A stretch of DNA of 64,000 nt, taken from Viridibacterium silvisoli. Its GTDB lineage: Bacteria > Pseudomonadota > Gammaproteobacteria > Burkholderiales > Rhodocyclaceae. Every line of letters begins with the position of its first letter. Position 1 is the first letter of the stretch. The notes beneath the pieces were generated by a model. That model did not search any database and was not told the DNA's origin. It was given only the letters and a program-made list of their open reading frames with translations. Shown here piece after piece: positions 1 to 8,719 of this stretch. The position numbers and the translations under genes are program-made. The stretch covers positions 1,426,001-1,490,000 of the forward strand of contig NZ_JAYXHS010000001.1 in assembly GCF_036017035.1 (NCBI RefSeq), read 5' to 3'.

Positions 1-1
1 C

Positions 2-1195
2 ACACCAAACAACAACGCAAACGCCAACGACGTCATCAAGGCGGATGCAGCAGCAGCCAAGGGCAGCAACCGTCGCCGTGGCATGGTGCGCCTGGCGATC
101 ATCTTCATCCTGCTGGGCGGGGTGGCTTTCGCGTGGTGGTTCCTCGTGATGCGCAATCACGAAAGTACTGACGACGCGTACGTGTCGTCGCACATCGTGC
201 TGGTTACCCCGCAGGTGGGTGGCACGGTCACGTCGGTGGAGGTCGACGACACGCAGAGCGTGCATGCCGGTGACGTGCTGGTACGCCTCGACCCGGTCGA
301 TGCACAACTGGTCCTGAACCAGGCGGAGACGGCACTGGCGCAAAGCGTGCGTGAGCTGCGCGGTGTGTATGCCAACCTCAATACCTTGGGCGAAAGCGTC
401 AGGGTGCGCGAGGCCGAGCTGGCACGCCAGACAGACCTGCTCGAACGTCGTCGCTCGCTTGCCGGTACCGGTGCGGTGGCGCAGGAAGAAGTCGATCAGG
501 CCAGCGAAGCGGTGAAGACCGCACGTGCGGCCTTGCAGGTGGCGCGTGAGCAGAAGGAAGCCGCCAGCGTGCAGACCGAGAACCTGAAGATCGAAGACCA
601 CCCGGCCGTGCTGCGCGCAGCGAGCAAGGTCGAGGAAGCCTATGTCGCCGTGTCGCGCACCACGCTGCGTGCGCCGCTGGATGGTGTCGTGGCACGCCGC
701 AATGTGCAGGCAGGTCAGCGCGTCGCCGCCGGCGCGCCGCTGCTGGCCGTGGTGCCGCTCAACGATGTGTGGGTGGATGCCAACTTCAAGGAATCGCAGT
801 TGCGCGAGATGCGTGTCGGCCAGCCCGTGAAGTTGCGTGCCGATATGTATGGCAGCAAGGTCGACTATGACGGCCGCGTAGCGGGCGTGTCTGCAGGAAC
901 GGGTGGCGTGTTCTCGCTGCTGCCGGCGCAGAACGCCACGGGCAACTGGATCAAGGTGGTGCAGCGTGTGCCGGTGCGCATCGAGTTGAACCCCGAGCAG
1001 GTGAGGGCGCATCCGTTGCGCGTCGGCTTGTCGGTGGCCGCTGAAGTGGATGTGCGCGATGTGCAGGGCCAGGCCATTGCTGCTGACAAGGCCGCTGCGC
1101 CGGTGCCGCTGGCCAGCGTCGATGAAGCGGCGTTGAAGACGGCGCATGAGCGCGTCGCGAAGATCATTCACGACAATCTCGGCCGCAAGAGCTGA
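2..1195 (+). CDS. emrA: EmrA/HlyD-family periplasmic adaptor subunit (5' end outside window)
   Basis: Membrane-fusion (adaptor) protein that would link the inner-membrane pump EmrB to an outer-membrane channel for drug export. The reading frame is open from base 2, and the residues before the first in-window ATG (83) look like the usual short cytosolic tail (Asn/Ala/Lys-rich, ending in an Arg run), so the true start is probably upstream. A single membrane anchor (AIIFILLGGVAFAWWFLV) is followed by a biotinyl-lipoyl half (STDDAYVSSHIVLVTPQVGG), a long coiled-coil alpha-hairpin and a beta-barrel region (TLRAPLDGVVARRNVQAGQ). It ends 2 bp before emrB, so the two are cotranscribed. The family assignment is firm; the drug substrate cannot be read from the sequence. 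Confidence 0.9.
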   Translation, partial: TPNNNANANDVIKADAAAAKGSNRRRGMVRLAIIFILLGGVAFAWWFLVMRNHESTDDAYVSSHIVLVTPQVGGTVTSVEVDDTQSVHAGDVLVRLDPVDAQLVLNQAETALAQSVRELRGVYANLNTLGESVRVREAELARQTDLLERRRSLAGTGAVAQEEVDQASEAVKTARAALQVAREQKEAASVQTENLKIEDHPAVLRAASKVEEAYVAVSRTTLRAPLDGVVARRNVQAGQRVAAGAPLLAVVPLNDVWVDANFKESQLREMRVGQPVKLRADMYGSKVDYDGRVAGVSAGTGGVFSLLPAQNATGNWIKVVQRVPVRIELNPEQVRAHPLRVGLSVAAEVDVRDVQGQAIAADKAAAPVPLASVDEAALKTAHERVAKIIHDNLGRKS

Positions 1196-1197
1196 TC

Positions 1198-2748
1198 ATG
1201 GCCGAGCCGCAAGCTCCCGCTCCGCTCGAAGGCAGCCAGCGCATGCTGGCGACGCTGGCGCTATCGCTGGCCACCTTCATGAACGTGCTCGACACCTCGA
1301 TCGCCAACGTGTCGCTGCCGGCAATTGCCGGGGACATGGGCGTGGCACCGAATCAGGGGACCTGGGTCATTACCTCGTTCGCCGTGGCCAATGCCGTCTC
1401 GGTGCCATTGACGGGCTGGCTCACGCAGCGCTTCGGTCAGGTGCGCCTGTTCGTGGCCTCTGTGATCCTGTTCACGATCGCGTCCTTCCTGTGCGGCGTG
1501 GCGACCACGCTACCGATGCTGATTGCATTCCGCATCCTGCAGGGGGCGGTAGCGGGGCCGATGATTCCCTTGTCGCAGTCGCTGCTCCTGTCCAGCTATC
1601 CGAAATCGATGTCCGGCACCGCCTTCGCCGCCTGGTCGATGACGACGCTGATTGCGCCTGTCATGGGGCCGCTGTTGGGTGGCTGGATCTCCGACAACTT
1701 CTCCTGGCCGTGGATCTTCTACGTGAACATTCCGGCGGGCATTCTCGCCAGCTGGGTGGTGTGGCGCATCTTCAAGACGCGCGAGACGCCGACGCGCAAA
1801 TTGCCGATCGACATGATTGGTCTGGGCCTGCTCGTGGTGTGGGTGAGTTGCCTGCAACTGACGCTCGACAAAGGCAAGGAGCTCGACTGGTTCAATTCCG
1901 GCGAGATCGTTGCACTGGCGGCGACGGCACTGGTTGGCTTCTGCTTCTTCATCGTCTGGGAGCGCGGCGAGGAGCACCCGGTGGTCGATCTGTCCTTGTT
2001 CAAGCTGCGCAACTTTACGGTCGCGACGATCGCCATCTCGCTGGGCTACGGTGTGTTCTTCGGCAGCGTGGTGTTGATGCCGCTGTGGCTGCAGCAGTTC
2101 ATGGCCTACACCTCGACCTGGGCTGGCCTGACGACGGCACCGGTGGGGCTGTTCGCCATCATTGCTTCGCCCATCGTCGGCAAGAACATGCATCGCTGGG
2201 ATGCGCGCAAGGTCGCCAGCGCGGCTTTCGTGATCTTCGCGCTGGTGTCGTGGATGCGCTCCGAGTTCAACACGCAGGCCGACTACTGGACGCTGATCCT
2301 GCCGCAGCTGGTGCAGGGCTTCGCCATGGCGTGCTTCTTCATCCCGCTGGTGTCGATCACCCTGTCGCAGGTCAAGCCGCATCTCATTCCATCAGCATCC
2401 GGCTTGTCGAGTTTCGTGCGTATCACCTGCGGCGCACTCGGTGCATCGATCTTCACCACGATGTGGGAGAGCCGCGCCAGCCTGCACCACGCGCAACTGG
2501 CCGAATCCGTGTCGAACCTGCGGCCCGAATCCGTCATGGCGCTGAACCAGCTGCAGGCCAGCGGCATGAGCGAAGCGCAGTCGCTGGGCGTGCTGGACAG
2601 ATTGGTAACGGTGCAGGCCTACACGCTATCGGCGGACGAGTTGTTCCTCGCCAGCGCCATCATCTTCCTCGTGCTCACCGGCATCGTGTGGTTTGCGAAG
2701 CCAGTCAAGCCGAGTGGCGTAGCAGCGCCAGCAGGCGGCGACCACTGA
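1198..2748 (+). CDS. emrB: EmrB-type DHA2 multidrug efflux MFS transporter
   Basis: Inner-membrane proton-driven exporter of the 14-helix DHA2 family, 516 aa. The N-terminal signature LDTSIANVSLPAIAGDMG and the loop 2-3 motif GWLTQRFGQVRLF are typical of EmrB, and hydrophobic helices run through the protein. The ATG lies 2 bp after the emrA stop; together they form the usual adaptor-pump pair. The outer-membrane partner and any local regulator are not in the window and may lie upstream. The stop codon overlaps the first base of a 119-bp structured repeat, which may form the 3' end of this transcript. Confidence 0.92.
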   Translation: MAEPQAPAPLEGSQRMLATLALSLATFMNVLDTSIANVSLPAIAGDMGVAPNQGTWVITSFAVANAVSVPLTGWLTQRFGQVRLFVASVILFTIASFLCGVATTLPMLIAFRILQGAVAGPMIPLSQSLLLSSYPKSMSGTAFAAWSMTTLIAPVMGPLLGGWISDNFSWPWIFYVNIPAGILASWVVWRIFKTRETPTRKLPIDMIGLGLLVVWVSCLQLTLDKGKELDWFNSGEIVALAATALVGFCFFIVWERGEEHPVVDLSLFKLRNFTVATIAISLGYGVFFGSVVLMPLWLQQFMAYTSTWAGLTTAPVGLFAIIASPIVGKNMHRWDARKVASAAFVIFALVSWMRSEFNTQADYWTLILPQLVQGFAMACFFIPLVSITLSQVKPHLIPSASGLSSFVRITCGALGASIFTTMWESRASLHHAQLAESVSNLRPESVMALNQLQASGMSEAQSLGVLDRLVTVQAYTLSADELFLASAIIFLVLTGIVWFAKPVKPSGVAAPAGGDH

Positions 2749-2865
2749 AAATCCGTCACAAAGCGGGCTGCGCGCGCCTGACGTTGTTGGCTCGCCGTGC
2801 GTATGCACTGCTCTGCGCGAGCCGCCTGGTCAGCCACGCGCTCGCGCCACTTTGTGGTGAATTTC
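2747..2865. repeat. Structured intergenic repeat, copy 1
   Basis: 119 bp beginning inside the emrB stop codon. It shares the core TTGGCTCG...CCGTGC.TATGCACTG and CTCTGCGCGAGCCGCCT with copies at 17547-17666 and 32965-33086. Imperfect inverted arms (CTGAC with GTCAG, TCACAAAG with CTTTGTGGTGA, GGCTCG with CGAGCC) would fold it into one long hairpin. It lacks a 4-bp CTCG unit present in the other copies. A small GGGG..CCCC hairpin follows at about 2871-2884. Function is unknown. Confidence 0.75.
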
Positions 2866-2926
2866 TGCGCGGGGTGAAAACCCCTGCCTGATATGCTGAT
2901 GCTCTTTCGAAGGCGCGTTTCGGCAA

Positions 2927-3697
2927 ATGTGGAAAAAGCTGCGCATCGCCATCCTGCTGTTCATTCTTGCGACCGTGGCGCTCGGCACCTGGCGCAGCCA
3001 GTCTGTGGCGCGCGATTGGCGGAGCACGCTGCACATCGCCATCTTTCCCATCAATGGCGATGGCAGCGCGGCGGCCGCCGCGCGCATAGCCAGCCTCAAT
3101 GAGACCAGCTTCAAGGGCATTGAGGACTTTCTCGCCGGCCAGGCGCTGGAGTATGGCAACCAGACCTTGATGCCGGTGCGGGTGAGCCTGCAACCGGAGC
3201 TCAAGACGCTGCCACCCGCGGCGCCCGGTGCCGGCCATTCCATGCTCGACGTGATGGTGTGGAGCCTCAAGCTGCGCTGGTGGGCCTGGCGCCAGCCCAG
3301 TGGCTCGCCGCGTGCGCACACGCGCGCCTTCGTGATCTATTGGGACTCCGAGAAGACCGATGGACGCATACCCAATTCGCATGGTCTGAGCAAAGGACTC
3401 ATTGCCATCAGCAATGTGCACGCGGTGGCAAACATGCAGCGTACCAACAGCGTCGTGATCGCCCACGAAATCCTGCACACGCTGGGGGCGACAGACAAGT
3501 ACGACCCGGCGAGCCTGATGCCTCTCTACCCGGACGGCTATGCCGAGCCGGGCCGCCAGCCGCGCTTCCCGCAGCGGCTCTGCGAGATCATGGCCGGGCG
3601 CATCCCCTTGTCAGACGGCGTGCTGACCATGCCGGGCTCGTTGAATGACTGCCTGATCGGGCCGCGGACTGCGCAGGAGATCGGCCTGACCAGGTAG
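2927..3697 (+). CDS. Membrane-anchored putative metalloprotease (HEILH), function unknown
   Basis: 256 aa, with an N-terminal hydrophobic segment (residues 6-20) that would act as signal anchor or signal peptide, so the rest is probably periplasmic. The sequence VIAHEILHTLGATDKYD has the HExxH zinc-binding signature followed by G-A-x-D, arranged like a metzincin HExxHxxGxxD site in which Asp replaces the third His. The region also has a conserved-looking stretch SKGLIAISNVHAV and a late Cys pair (around residues 227 and 246). I do not recognise a named family. It lies alone between emrB and ruvB. Activity is inferred only from the motif. Confidence 0.6.
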   Translation: MWKKLRIAILLFILATVALGTWRSQSVARDWRSTLHIAIFPINGDGSAAAAARIASLNETSFKGIEDFLAGQALEYGNQTLMPVRVSLQPELKTLPPAAPGAGHSMLDVMVWSLKLRWWAWRQPSGSPRAHTRAFVIYWDSEKTDGRIPNSHGLSKGLIAISNVHAVANMQRTNSVVIAHEILHTLGATDKYDPASLMPLYPDGYAEPGRQPRFPQRLCEIMAGRIPLSDGVLTMPGSLNDCLIGPRTAQEIGLTR

Positions 3698-3775
3698 GTG
3701 GGTGATCCATGTCCGCGATTGCTCGACAGGTGGCCGGGTCGTCGCAGGATGGGCATGACCGTGCGAGCCCTTCGG

Positions 3776-3825
3776 GTTGGGGATTGTTGCTCGCAGGCCT
3801 TGTCCCGCGAGCCATAATCCCCAAC
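3776..3825. repeat. Two-step perfect inverted repeat upstream of ruvB
   Basis: GTTGGGGATT (3776-3785) pairs perfectly with AATCCCCAAC (3816-3825), and inside it GCTCGC (3789-3794) pairs with GCGAGC (3807-3812). Symmetrical 3-nt internal loops and a 12-nt apical loop separate the helices. It lies 43 bp before the ruvB start in a 170-bp gap, so it may be a terminator-like or 5'-leader structure; there is no T-run on either side. Confidence 0.6.
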
Positions 3826-3867
3826 GCAATCCCCTCGCCCACCGTGAACACGCCCTATACTCGGCCG

Positions 3868-4920
3868 ATGATTGAAACAGACAAACTCCAGCCCGGCCGC
3901 CTCGTTTCTCCCGGGCAGGCTACGCCGCAGGAAGACGCCATCGAGCGCGCCCTGCGCCCCAAGCGCCTTGCCGAATATGTCGGCCAGAAGAAGATCCGCG
4001 AGCAGCTGGAGATTTTCATCCAGGCCACCAAGGGCCGTGGCGAAGCGCTCGACCACGTGCTGCTGTTCGGCCCGCCGGGGCTCGGCAAGACCACGCTGGC
4101 CAACATCATCGCCGCCGAGCTGGGTGTGAGCCTGCGCCAGACCTCCGGCCCGGTGCTCGAACGCGCCGGCGACCTGGCCGCGTTGCTGACCAATCTCGAA
4201 GCGAATGACGTGCTGTTCATCGACGAGATCCATCGTTTGTCGCCCGTCGTCGAGGAAATCCTCTACCCCGCGCTGGAAGACTTCCAGATCGACATCATGA
4301 TCGGCGAGGGCCCGGCTGCACGCTCGGTTAAACTCGACCTGCCGCCGTTCACGCTGATCGGCGCCACGACGCGTGCCGGCATGCTCACCAACCCGTTGCG
4401 CGACCGCTTCGGCATCAACGCGCGTCTCGAGTTCTACACGCCCGAAGAGCTGTCGTTGATCGTCACGCGCTCGGCGCGCCTGCTCAACGTCGAGATCGAA
4501 GACGAAGGCTCGTTTGAGATCGCGCGTCGCGCGCGTGGCACGCCACGTATTGCGAACAGGTTGCTACGCCGTTGCCGCGACTATGCCGAGGTGAAGGCCA
4601 ACGGCCGCATCACCAAGGCCGTTGCCGATTCTGCGTTGACCATGCTCGACGTCGACCACCTCGGCCTCGACATCATGGACCGCAAGATGCTCATGGCCAT
4701 GCTGGAGAAATTCGACGGCGGCCCGGTCGGCCTCGACAATCTCGCCGCCGCCATCGGCGAAGCTCCCGACACCATCGAGGACGTGCTCGAGCCCTACCTG
4801 ATCCAGCAGGGCTATCTGCAACGCACGCCACGCGGTCGCGTGGCCACGCCCGCCATCTGGCGCCATTTCGGCCTCAAGGCGCCACGCACTTCCCCCAATT
4901 CCGACCTCTTCGAAGGCTGA
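3868..4920 (+). CDS. ruvB: Holliday junction branch migration helicase RuvB
   Basis: AAA+ motor of the RuvAB branch-migration complex, 350 aa, the normal family length. Walker A GPPGLGKT lies at residues 68-75, Walker B VLFIDEIHRL at 115-124, sensor I GATTRAGML follows, then the arginine-finger region NPLRDRFGI and a C-terminal winged helix (TPRGRVATPAIWRHFGL). The frame stays open upstream to 3709, but those codons would add an atypical tail and span the hairpin at 3776-3825; the ATG at 3868 (MIETDKL) matches family starts. ruvA is absent here and ruvC lies 46 kb away. A DUF502 gene follows after 7 bp. Confidence 0.96.
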   Translation: MIETDKLQPGRLVSPGQATPQEDAIERALRPKRLAEYVGQKKIREQLEIFIQATKGRGEALDHVLLFGPPGLGKTTLANIIAAELGVSLRQTSGPVLERAGDLAALLTNLEANDVLFIDEIHRLSPVVEEILYPALEDFQIDIMIGEGPAARSVKLDLPPFTLIGATTRAGMLTNPLRDRFGINARLEFYTPEELSLIVTRSARLLNVEIEDEGSFEIARRARGTPRIANRLLRRCRDYAEVKANGRITKAVADSALTMLDVDHLGLDIMDRKMLMAMLEKFDGGPVGLDNLAAAIGEAPDTIEDVLEPYLIQQGYLQRTPRGRVATPAIWRHFGLKAPRTSPNSDLFEG

Positions 4921-4927
4921 CCCCCGC

Positions 4928-5614
4928 ATGATCCCCACCCCACCGCAAAGCTTTCGCGAGCTTGCCAGCAAGATTTTCAGCACCTTCCTCGCCGGCCTGC
5001 TGGCTTTCCTGCCGTTCCTCGTCACGATCGCGCTGCTCGGCTGGGTCGGCAGCCTGCTGCGTGGCTTCGTCGGCCCGCACAGCCTTGTCGGCACGCTGCT
5101 GTCCGCCATCGGCCTGCAACTCGTCGACGGCGAAGGCATGGCCTACGTGGTCGGCGCCTTGCTGCTGCTGGTGGGCATCTACGTGCTCGGTGTGGTGGTG
5201 CAGACACGCATGAAGACCTATCTGGAAAAGCTGGTCGAACGCACCATCAAGCGCCTGCCCCTGATCGGCCCGCTCTACGACGTGACCGACCGCTTCGTCG
5301 GCATGTTCGACCGCAGCGCGCAGGCCGACCTCACGGCGATGAGCCCGGTGTGGTGCTTCTTCGGTGGTGAAGGCGGTGTCGCCGTGCTGGCACTGATGCC
5401 CAATCCGGCGCCGATTGAAATCGGCGGTGCGAGTTACCGCGCCGTGCTGGTCCCGACCGCGCCAATCCCGGTGGGTGGTGGACTGCTCTACGTGCCGATT
5501 GACTGGGTCAAGCCGGCTGACATCGGTGTCGAGCAACTGACCAGCATTTATCTCTCGATGGGGCTTACTCAGCCAAGCTCGCAGCCGGGGTCGGCGAAAT
5601 CTGCTTCCGTATAG
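4928..5614 (+). CDS. DUF502 family inner-membrane protein
   Basis: 228 aa. Two strong membrane segments lie near residues 15-38 (TFLAGLLAFLPFLVTIALLG) and 72-95 (YVVGALLLLVGIYVLGVVV), followed by the DUF502 core KRLPLIGPLYDVTDRFVGMF and a soluble C-terminal region (VLVPTAPIPVGGGLLYVP). DUF502 proteins are widespread in Proteobacteria with no settled function. It starts 7 bp after ruvB and is probably cotranscribed. It lacks the long C-terminal tail of some homologues. Confidence 0.85.
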   Translation: MIPTPPQSFRELASKIFSTFLAGLLAFLPFLVTIALLGWVGSLLRGFVGPHSLVGTLLSAIGLQLVDGEGMAYVVGALLLLVGIYVLGVVVQTRMKTYLEKLVERTIKRLPLIGPLYDVTDRFVGMFDRSAQADLTAMSPVWCFFGGEGGVAVLALMPNPAPIEIGGASYRAVLVPTAPIPVGGGLLYVPIDWVKPADIGVEQLTSIYLSMGLTQPSSQPGSAKSASV

Positions 5615-5634
5615 TCTGCTGGAGGGATCCTTGC

Positions 5635-6390
5635 GTGGATAGTTGGCTGAACAGATATGTCGCAGGAGAACAAGAGGCCGTATGGAACGAAATACATCAA
5701 CTCGGCCCCATTCCCCGCGACACAGCTTGTGAGATGGAGGTGCGCCGCGTGGTTGATGAGGCCATGCGCCGCGCCCGGGTAAATGTAGAAACCATCGTCG
5801 GTCGTTTGCAGAGTGCTGGCTACGACTTTGTTGATACGAATACCGGCGAATACACCCGCAACATCCCTCACGTTCCGCCAAGTGATAGCGCTCCGGCTCT
5901 CATCGCATTTCTGGAAGCGCTCGTGGGGCCTCTTCCCTTGACTGTCGCCGGATGGATACTCACTGTCGGCGACGTAAATCTTCTCGGCAATCACCCCGCA
6001 TGGGCGGAGCGTGACTTGCAGACGGATGCCTTGGTCGTGGAGTTCGAGATGAGTGCATACACGCACCGCGGTCCCGACTACGACGCGAAAAGCTATTTCG
6101 AAGCTGAATTCGAAGCTTGGAACGACGACGTTGCTGAGTATGGCGCCGAGGAAACAGGTCCTTTCCTGTTGCCGTTTGCACCGGACTCACTTCACAAGAT
6201 CAATGTCAGTGGAGGGGCGCCTTATGCCATCTACGTTCCCGATGGAAGCGCCGATGCTACGTGCTGCATTGACAATCGCGATGTGAGATTCATCGAGTAT
6301 CTGCGCAACTGTTTCGCCTGCGGTGGTTTTCCGGGAGAACCATCCTTGCCGCACGTGTCCGAGCTTGCTTCCGGACTTCTTCCCATCTAG
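5635..6390 (+). CDS. Hypothetical protein, possibly SMI1/KNR4-like
   Basis: 251 aa soluble acidic protein beginning with GTG at 5635, behind a clear Shine-Dalgarno GGAGGGA (5621-5627). No signal peptide or membrane segment. The C-terminal part GGAPYAIYVPDGSADA...FIEYLRNCFACGGFPG resembles the endings of small SMI1/KNR4-type or immunity-like proteins, which often finish with an F-x-x-YLR-x-x-F-x-x-GGFPG motif; this likeness is from memory and not verified. Base composition looks visibly lower in GC than the neighbours, suggesting recent acquisition, but no toxin gene lies beside it. Confidence 0.6.
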   Translation: MDSWLNRYVAGEQEAVWNEIHQLGPIPRDTACEMEVRRVVDEAMRRARVNVETIVGRLQSAGYDFVDTNTGEYTRNIPHVPPSDSAPALIAFLEALVGPLPLTVAGWILTVGDVNLLGNHPAWAERDLQTDALVVEFEMSAYTHRGPDYDAKSYFEAEFEAWNDDVAEYGAEETGPFLLPFAPDSLHKINVSGGAPYAIYVPDGSADATCCIDNRDVRFIEYLRNCFACGGFPGEPSLPHVSELASGLLPI

Positions 6391-6591
6391 CAGCCAGTAG
6401 GTCACAACAACTGCAGCGCATTGCATCGGATGTTCAGGTTGTCGCTTGAGCGACCATGCGCTGCGCTTATTGCACCTTACGCAAACCGTGACTGCAGCCA
6501 AGGCTTGCCGTTTCCCCTGCGAGCTTTGTCGGCAGCGACGCTGTGGGAACGATGGCCTTAGAATGCATCGTTCAACGTCCCCTGACCTTTC

Positions 6592-7782
6592 ATGCAGTCC
6601 TCGCGTCGTTCCTTTGTTTCCTTTGCCATCGTCTTCTTCTGCCAGTACTGCGCGCTGGGCATGTGGACGGTGCCTTTCAGCAATATCCTGAAAGCGGCCG
6701 GGCTGCAGGATCTGATCGGTGTGGCCTTCACCTGCAACGCCATCGCGTGTTTCATCTCGCCTTTGTTCGTCGGCGCGATGGCGGATCGGGGCGTTTCGCC
6801 GATCAAGCTGCTACGCGTGCTCTTCTGGCTGGCAGGCATTTGTCTGGGGTTGGTCTTCCTCGCGGTGGATCGTGGCTGGGGCGGGCTGTGGGTGCTGGTG
6901 TGCATGCAGTTGTATGCGCTGGCATATAGCCCGACGACCAGCCTCGTCACGACAGTGGCCTTGCAGCAGTTGCGTGAACCCACGCGAGAGTTCGGCCCGC
7001 TGCGCCTGTGGGCCACGCTGGGCTGGATTGCGGCGGGTTTGCTGGTCAGCTGGGTGCTGGCGGGCGATGCTTCACCGATTTCCGGCTTTGTCTCTGCAGC
7101 GATCCTGTTCGGACTGGGTACCTTCAGTTTCTGGCTGCCACCGACGCGGGCGGGTACGGCAGGTGTCGCCCACACCTGGAAAGAGCGACTCGGGCTGGAT
7201 GCGCTACGCCTGTTGCGGCATCGCGATCATCGTGCGGTGCTGCTGACGGTCACGCTGTTCGGTATTCCCATGGCGGCCTACTACCCTTACACGCCGCTGC
7301 ATCTCTCGGCGCTGGGCTTTGACCATCCTGCGGCGACGATGACACTGGGGCAGGTGAGCGAAGCCTTCGCCTTGCTGCTCTTCGCACGGGTGGCGCAGCG
7401 CACCCACCTCAAAGCCATCCTCGCGACCGGCTTGCTGCTCGGCGCAGTGCGCTTTGCACTGTTCGCGTTCGATCAGCGCGTTGCCATGCTGCTCGGCATC
7501 TCTTTGCATGGCGTGAGCTACGCCTTCTACTTCATCACGGCGCAGATCTATCTGGCCGAGCGCATCGAGCCGGACATGCGCGCGCGGGCACAGGCGCTGT
7601 TTGGTTTGCTGAGTGGCGGCGTTGCGAACCTGATCGGCTATCTCGGCACCAGCGCGTTGTTTCACTGGACCGGCTCAGGTGGCGCGCAGAACTGGTTTCT
7701 CTACTGGAGCGTCATCAGCGCCGCAGCCTTCGCGGCGGCCGTGTATTTCATGCTGGTCTTCGATCGCCATTCGCGGGAGTAG
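6592..7782 (+). CDS. MFS transporter, nucleoside:H+ symporter-like
   Basis: 396 aa with about 12 hydrophobic segments. The block FGPLRLWATLGWIAAGLLVSW and the C-terminal YLAERIEPDMRARAQALFGLL resemble the Nuc_H_symport branch of the major facilitator superfamily (NupG/XapB relatives), so a nucleoside or similar polar substrate is plausible but not proven. No good Shine-Dalgarno precedes the ATG at 6592; the first helix begins about 8 residues later, which supports this start. It is convergent with the TauE gene and its stop codon lies inside a palindromic repeat. The preceding 200 bp hold no other gene I can see. Confidence 0.75.
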   Translation: MQSSRRSFVSFAIVFFCQYCALGMWTVPFSNILKAAGLQDLIGVAFTCNAIACFISPLFVGAMADRGVSPIKLLRVLFWLAGICLGLVFLAVDRGWGGLWVLVCMQLYALAYSPTTSLVTTVALQQLREPTREFGPLRLWATLGWIAAGLLVSWVLAGDASPISGFVSAAILFGLGTFSFWLPPTRAGTAGVAHTWKERLGLDALRLLRHRDHRAVLLTVTLFGIPMAAYYPYTPLHLSALGFDHPAATMTLGQVSEAFALLLFARVAQRTHLKAILATGLLLGAVRFALFAFDQRVAMLLGISLHGVSYAFYFITAQIYLAERIEPDMRARAQALFGLLSGGVANLIGYLGTSALFHWTGSGGAQNWFLYWSVISAAAFAAAVYFMLVFDRHSRE

Positions 7783-7856
7783 GGTGGGTTCGCGGAGCAA
7801 CCCACCATTCGTCGGTGCCGATGGTGGGTTGTCGCTTCGCTCCGAACCCACCCTAC
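7779..7856. repeat. Nested inverted repeat on the stop codon of the MFS gene
   Basis: Outer arms GTAGGGTGGGTTCG (7779-7792) and CGAACCCACCCTAC (7843-7856) are perfect 14-mers; inner arms CAACCCACCAT (7798-7808) and ATGGTGGGTTG (7821-7831) form a second hairpin of related sequence. The element includes the TAG stop of the upstream gene (7780-7782) and ends 8 bp before the convergent TauE stop. It resembles the GGGTGGGTT-type intergenic repeats common in proteobacterial genomes and may act as a bidirectional terminator. Confidence 0.75.
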
Positions 7857-7863
7857 GCAAAGC

Positions 7864-8646
7864 CTACAGCCAGGGCCGCACCGTCTCCCACACCAGCTTG
7901 GCCAGCAGCGAGACAGCGAGGATCAGGAACAGGCGACGGATCCAGTGATTGCCGCCCTTCATGGCGAGGCGTGATCCGACGAGCGCACCGAGGACACCGG
8001 CGATGCCCATCGGGATCGCAAAGCTGTAGACCACCATCCCCGCTGGCACCAGAAAGGCGAGCGCCGCGAAGTTGGTGCCGAAGTTGACGACCTTGGCGCA
8101 GGCCGTGGCCTTGAGGAAGTCGAAGTGGAAGAAGCGCACGAACAGGAACAGCAGGAAGCTGCCCGTGCCCGGCCCGACGAAGCCGTCGTAGAAGCCGATG
8201 ACGAAGCCCAGTACCAGTCCCTTGTAGAGGTCGTTGCGCGTGATCGGCTTGTTGGCGTCCTGCGTGCCGAACTGCGGCTTGAACCAGGTGTAGACCAGCA
8301 TCACGATGAGGATGACGATGACGATGGGCTTCATCCACGTCGCCGGCACGAGATACATGATGCTCACGCCGGACAGCGCGCCGACGAAGGCTGCAGCCGA
8401 GGTCAGCAGTACCAGCCGCCATGGCAGGCTCATCTTCAGCGCGTACTGGCGCATCGAGGTGGCGTGGCCGAAGATCGAGGCCAGCTTGTCCGTGCCCATG
8501 ATCTGCGCGGGCAGGAAGCTCGGCAGGATGGCGTACATGCCCGGCACCTGGATCAACCCCCCGCCGCCGACCGCGGCGTTGATGGCGCCGGTGGCAAAGG
8601 CCAGGGGTAACAGGGTCAGGAGCTGGATCAGGGTTTCGTGAGTCAT
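7864..8646 (-). CDS. TauE/SafE (TSUP) family anion permease
   Basis: 260 aa membrane protein of the sulfite exporter TauE/SafE family (former DUF81), with about eight hydrophobic segments. The first helix carries the family signature FATGAINAAVGGGGLIQVP, and the mid-region motif GFYDGFVGPGTGSFLLF is the matching second half-repeat. Substrate unknown; relatives move sulfite, sulfoacetate or other organosulfur anions. It is transcribed alone. A perfect 16-bp palindrome lies about 75-90 bp upstream and could be the operator of an unlinked regulator. Confidence 0.88.
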   Translation of the reverse strand: MTHETLIQLLTLLPLAFATGAINAAVGGGGLIQVPGMYAILPSFLPAQIMGTDKLASIFGHATSMRQYALKMSLPWRLVLLTSAAAFVGALSGVSIMYLVPATWMKPIVIVILIVMLVYTWFKPQFGTQDANKPITRNDLYKGLVLGFVIGFYDGFVGPGTGSFLLFLFVRFFHFDFLKATACAKVVNFGTNFAALAFLVPAGMVVYSFAIPMGIAGVLGALVGSRLAMKGGNHWIRRLFLILAVSLLAKLVWETVRPWL

Positions 8647-8719
8647 GGTGGGGGCAGTGAAAACGGGAGGCGGGAACAGCAGCAGGCCGAGGGCAGCCCT
8701 ACATGGTCACCCATCTTCA

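Noticed and set aside
1146..2891. 581-codon frame overlapping emrB
   Set aside because: A different reading frame of emrB; Arg/Ala-rich without domains.
3709..3867. Upstream extension of ruvB
   Set aside because: In frame, but it adds 53 residues unlike any RuvB and crosses the hairpin at 3776-3825.
4572..4931. Short Arg/His-rich frames inside ruvB and many others
   Set aside because: They are alternate-frame readings of known genes.
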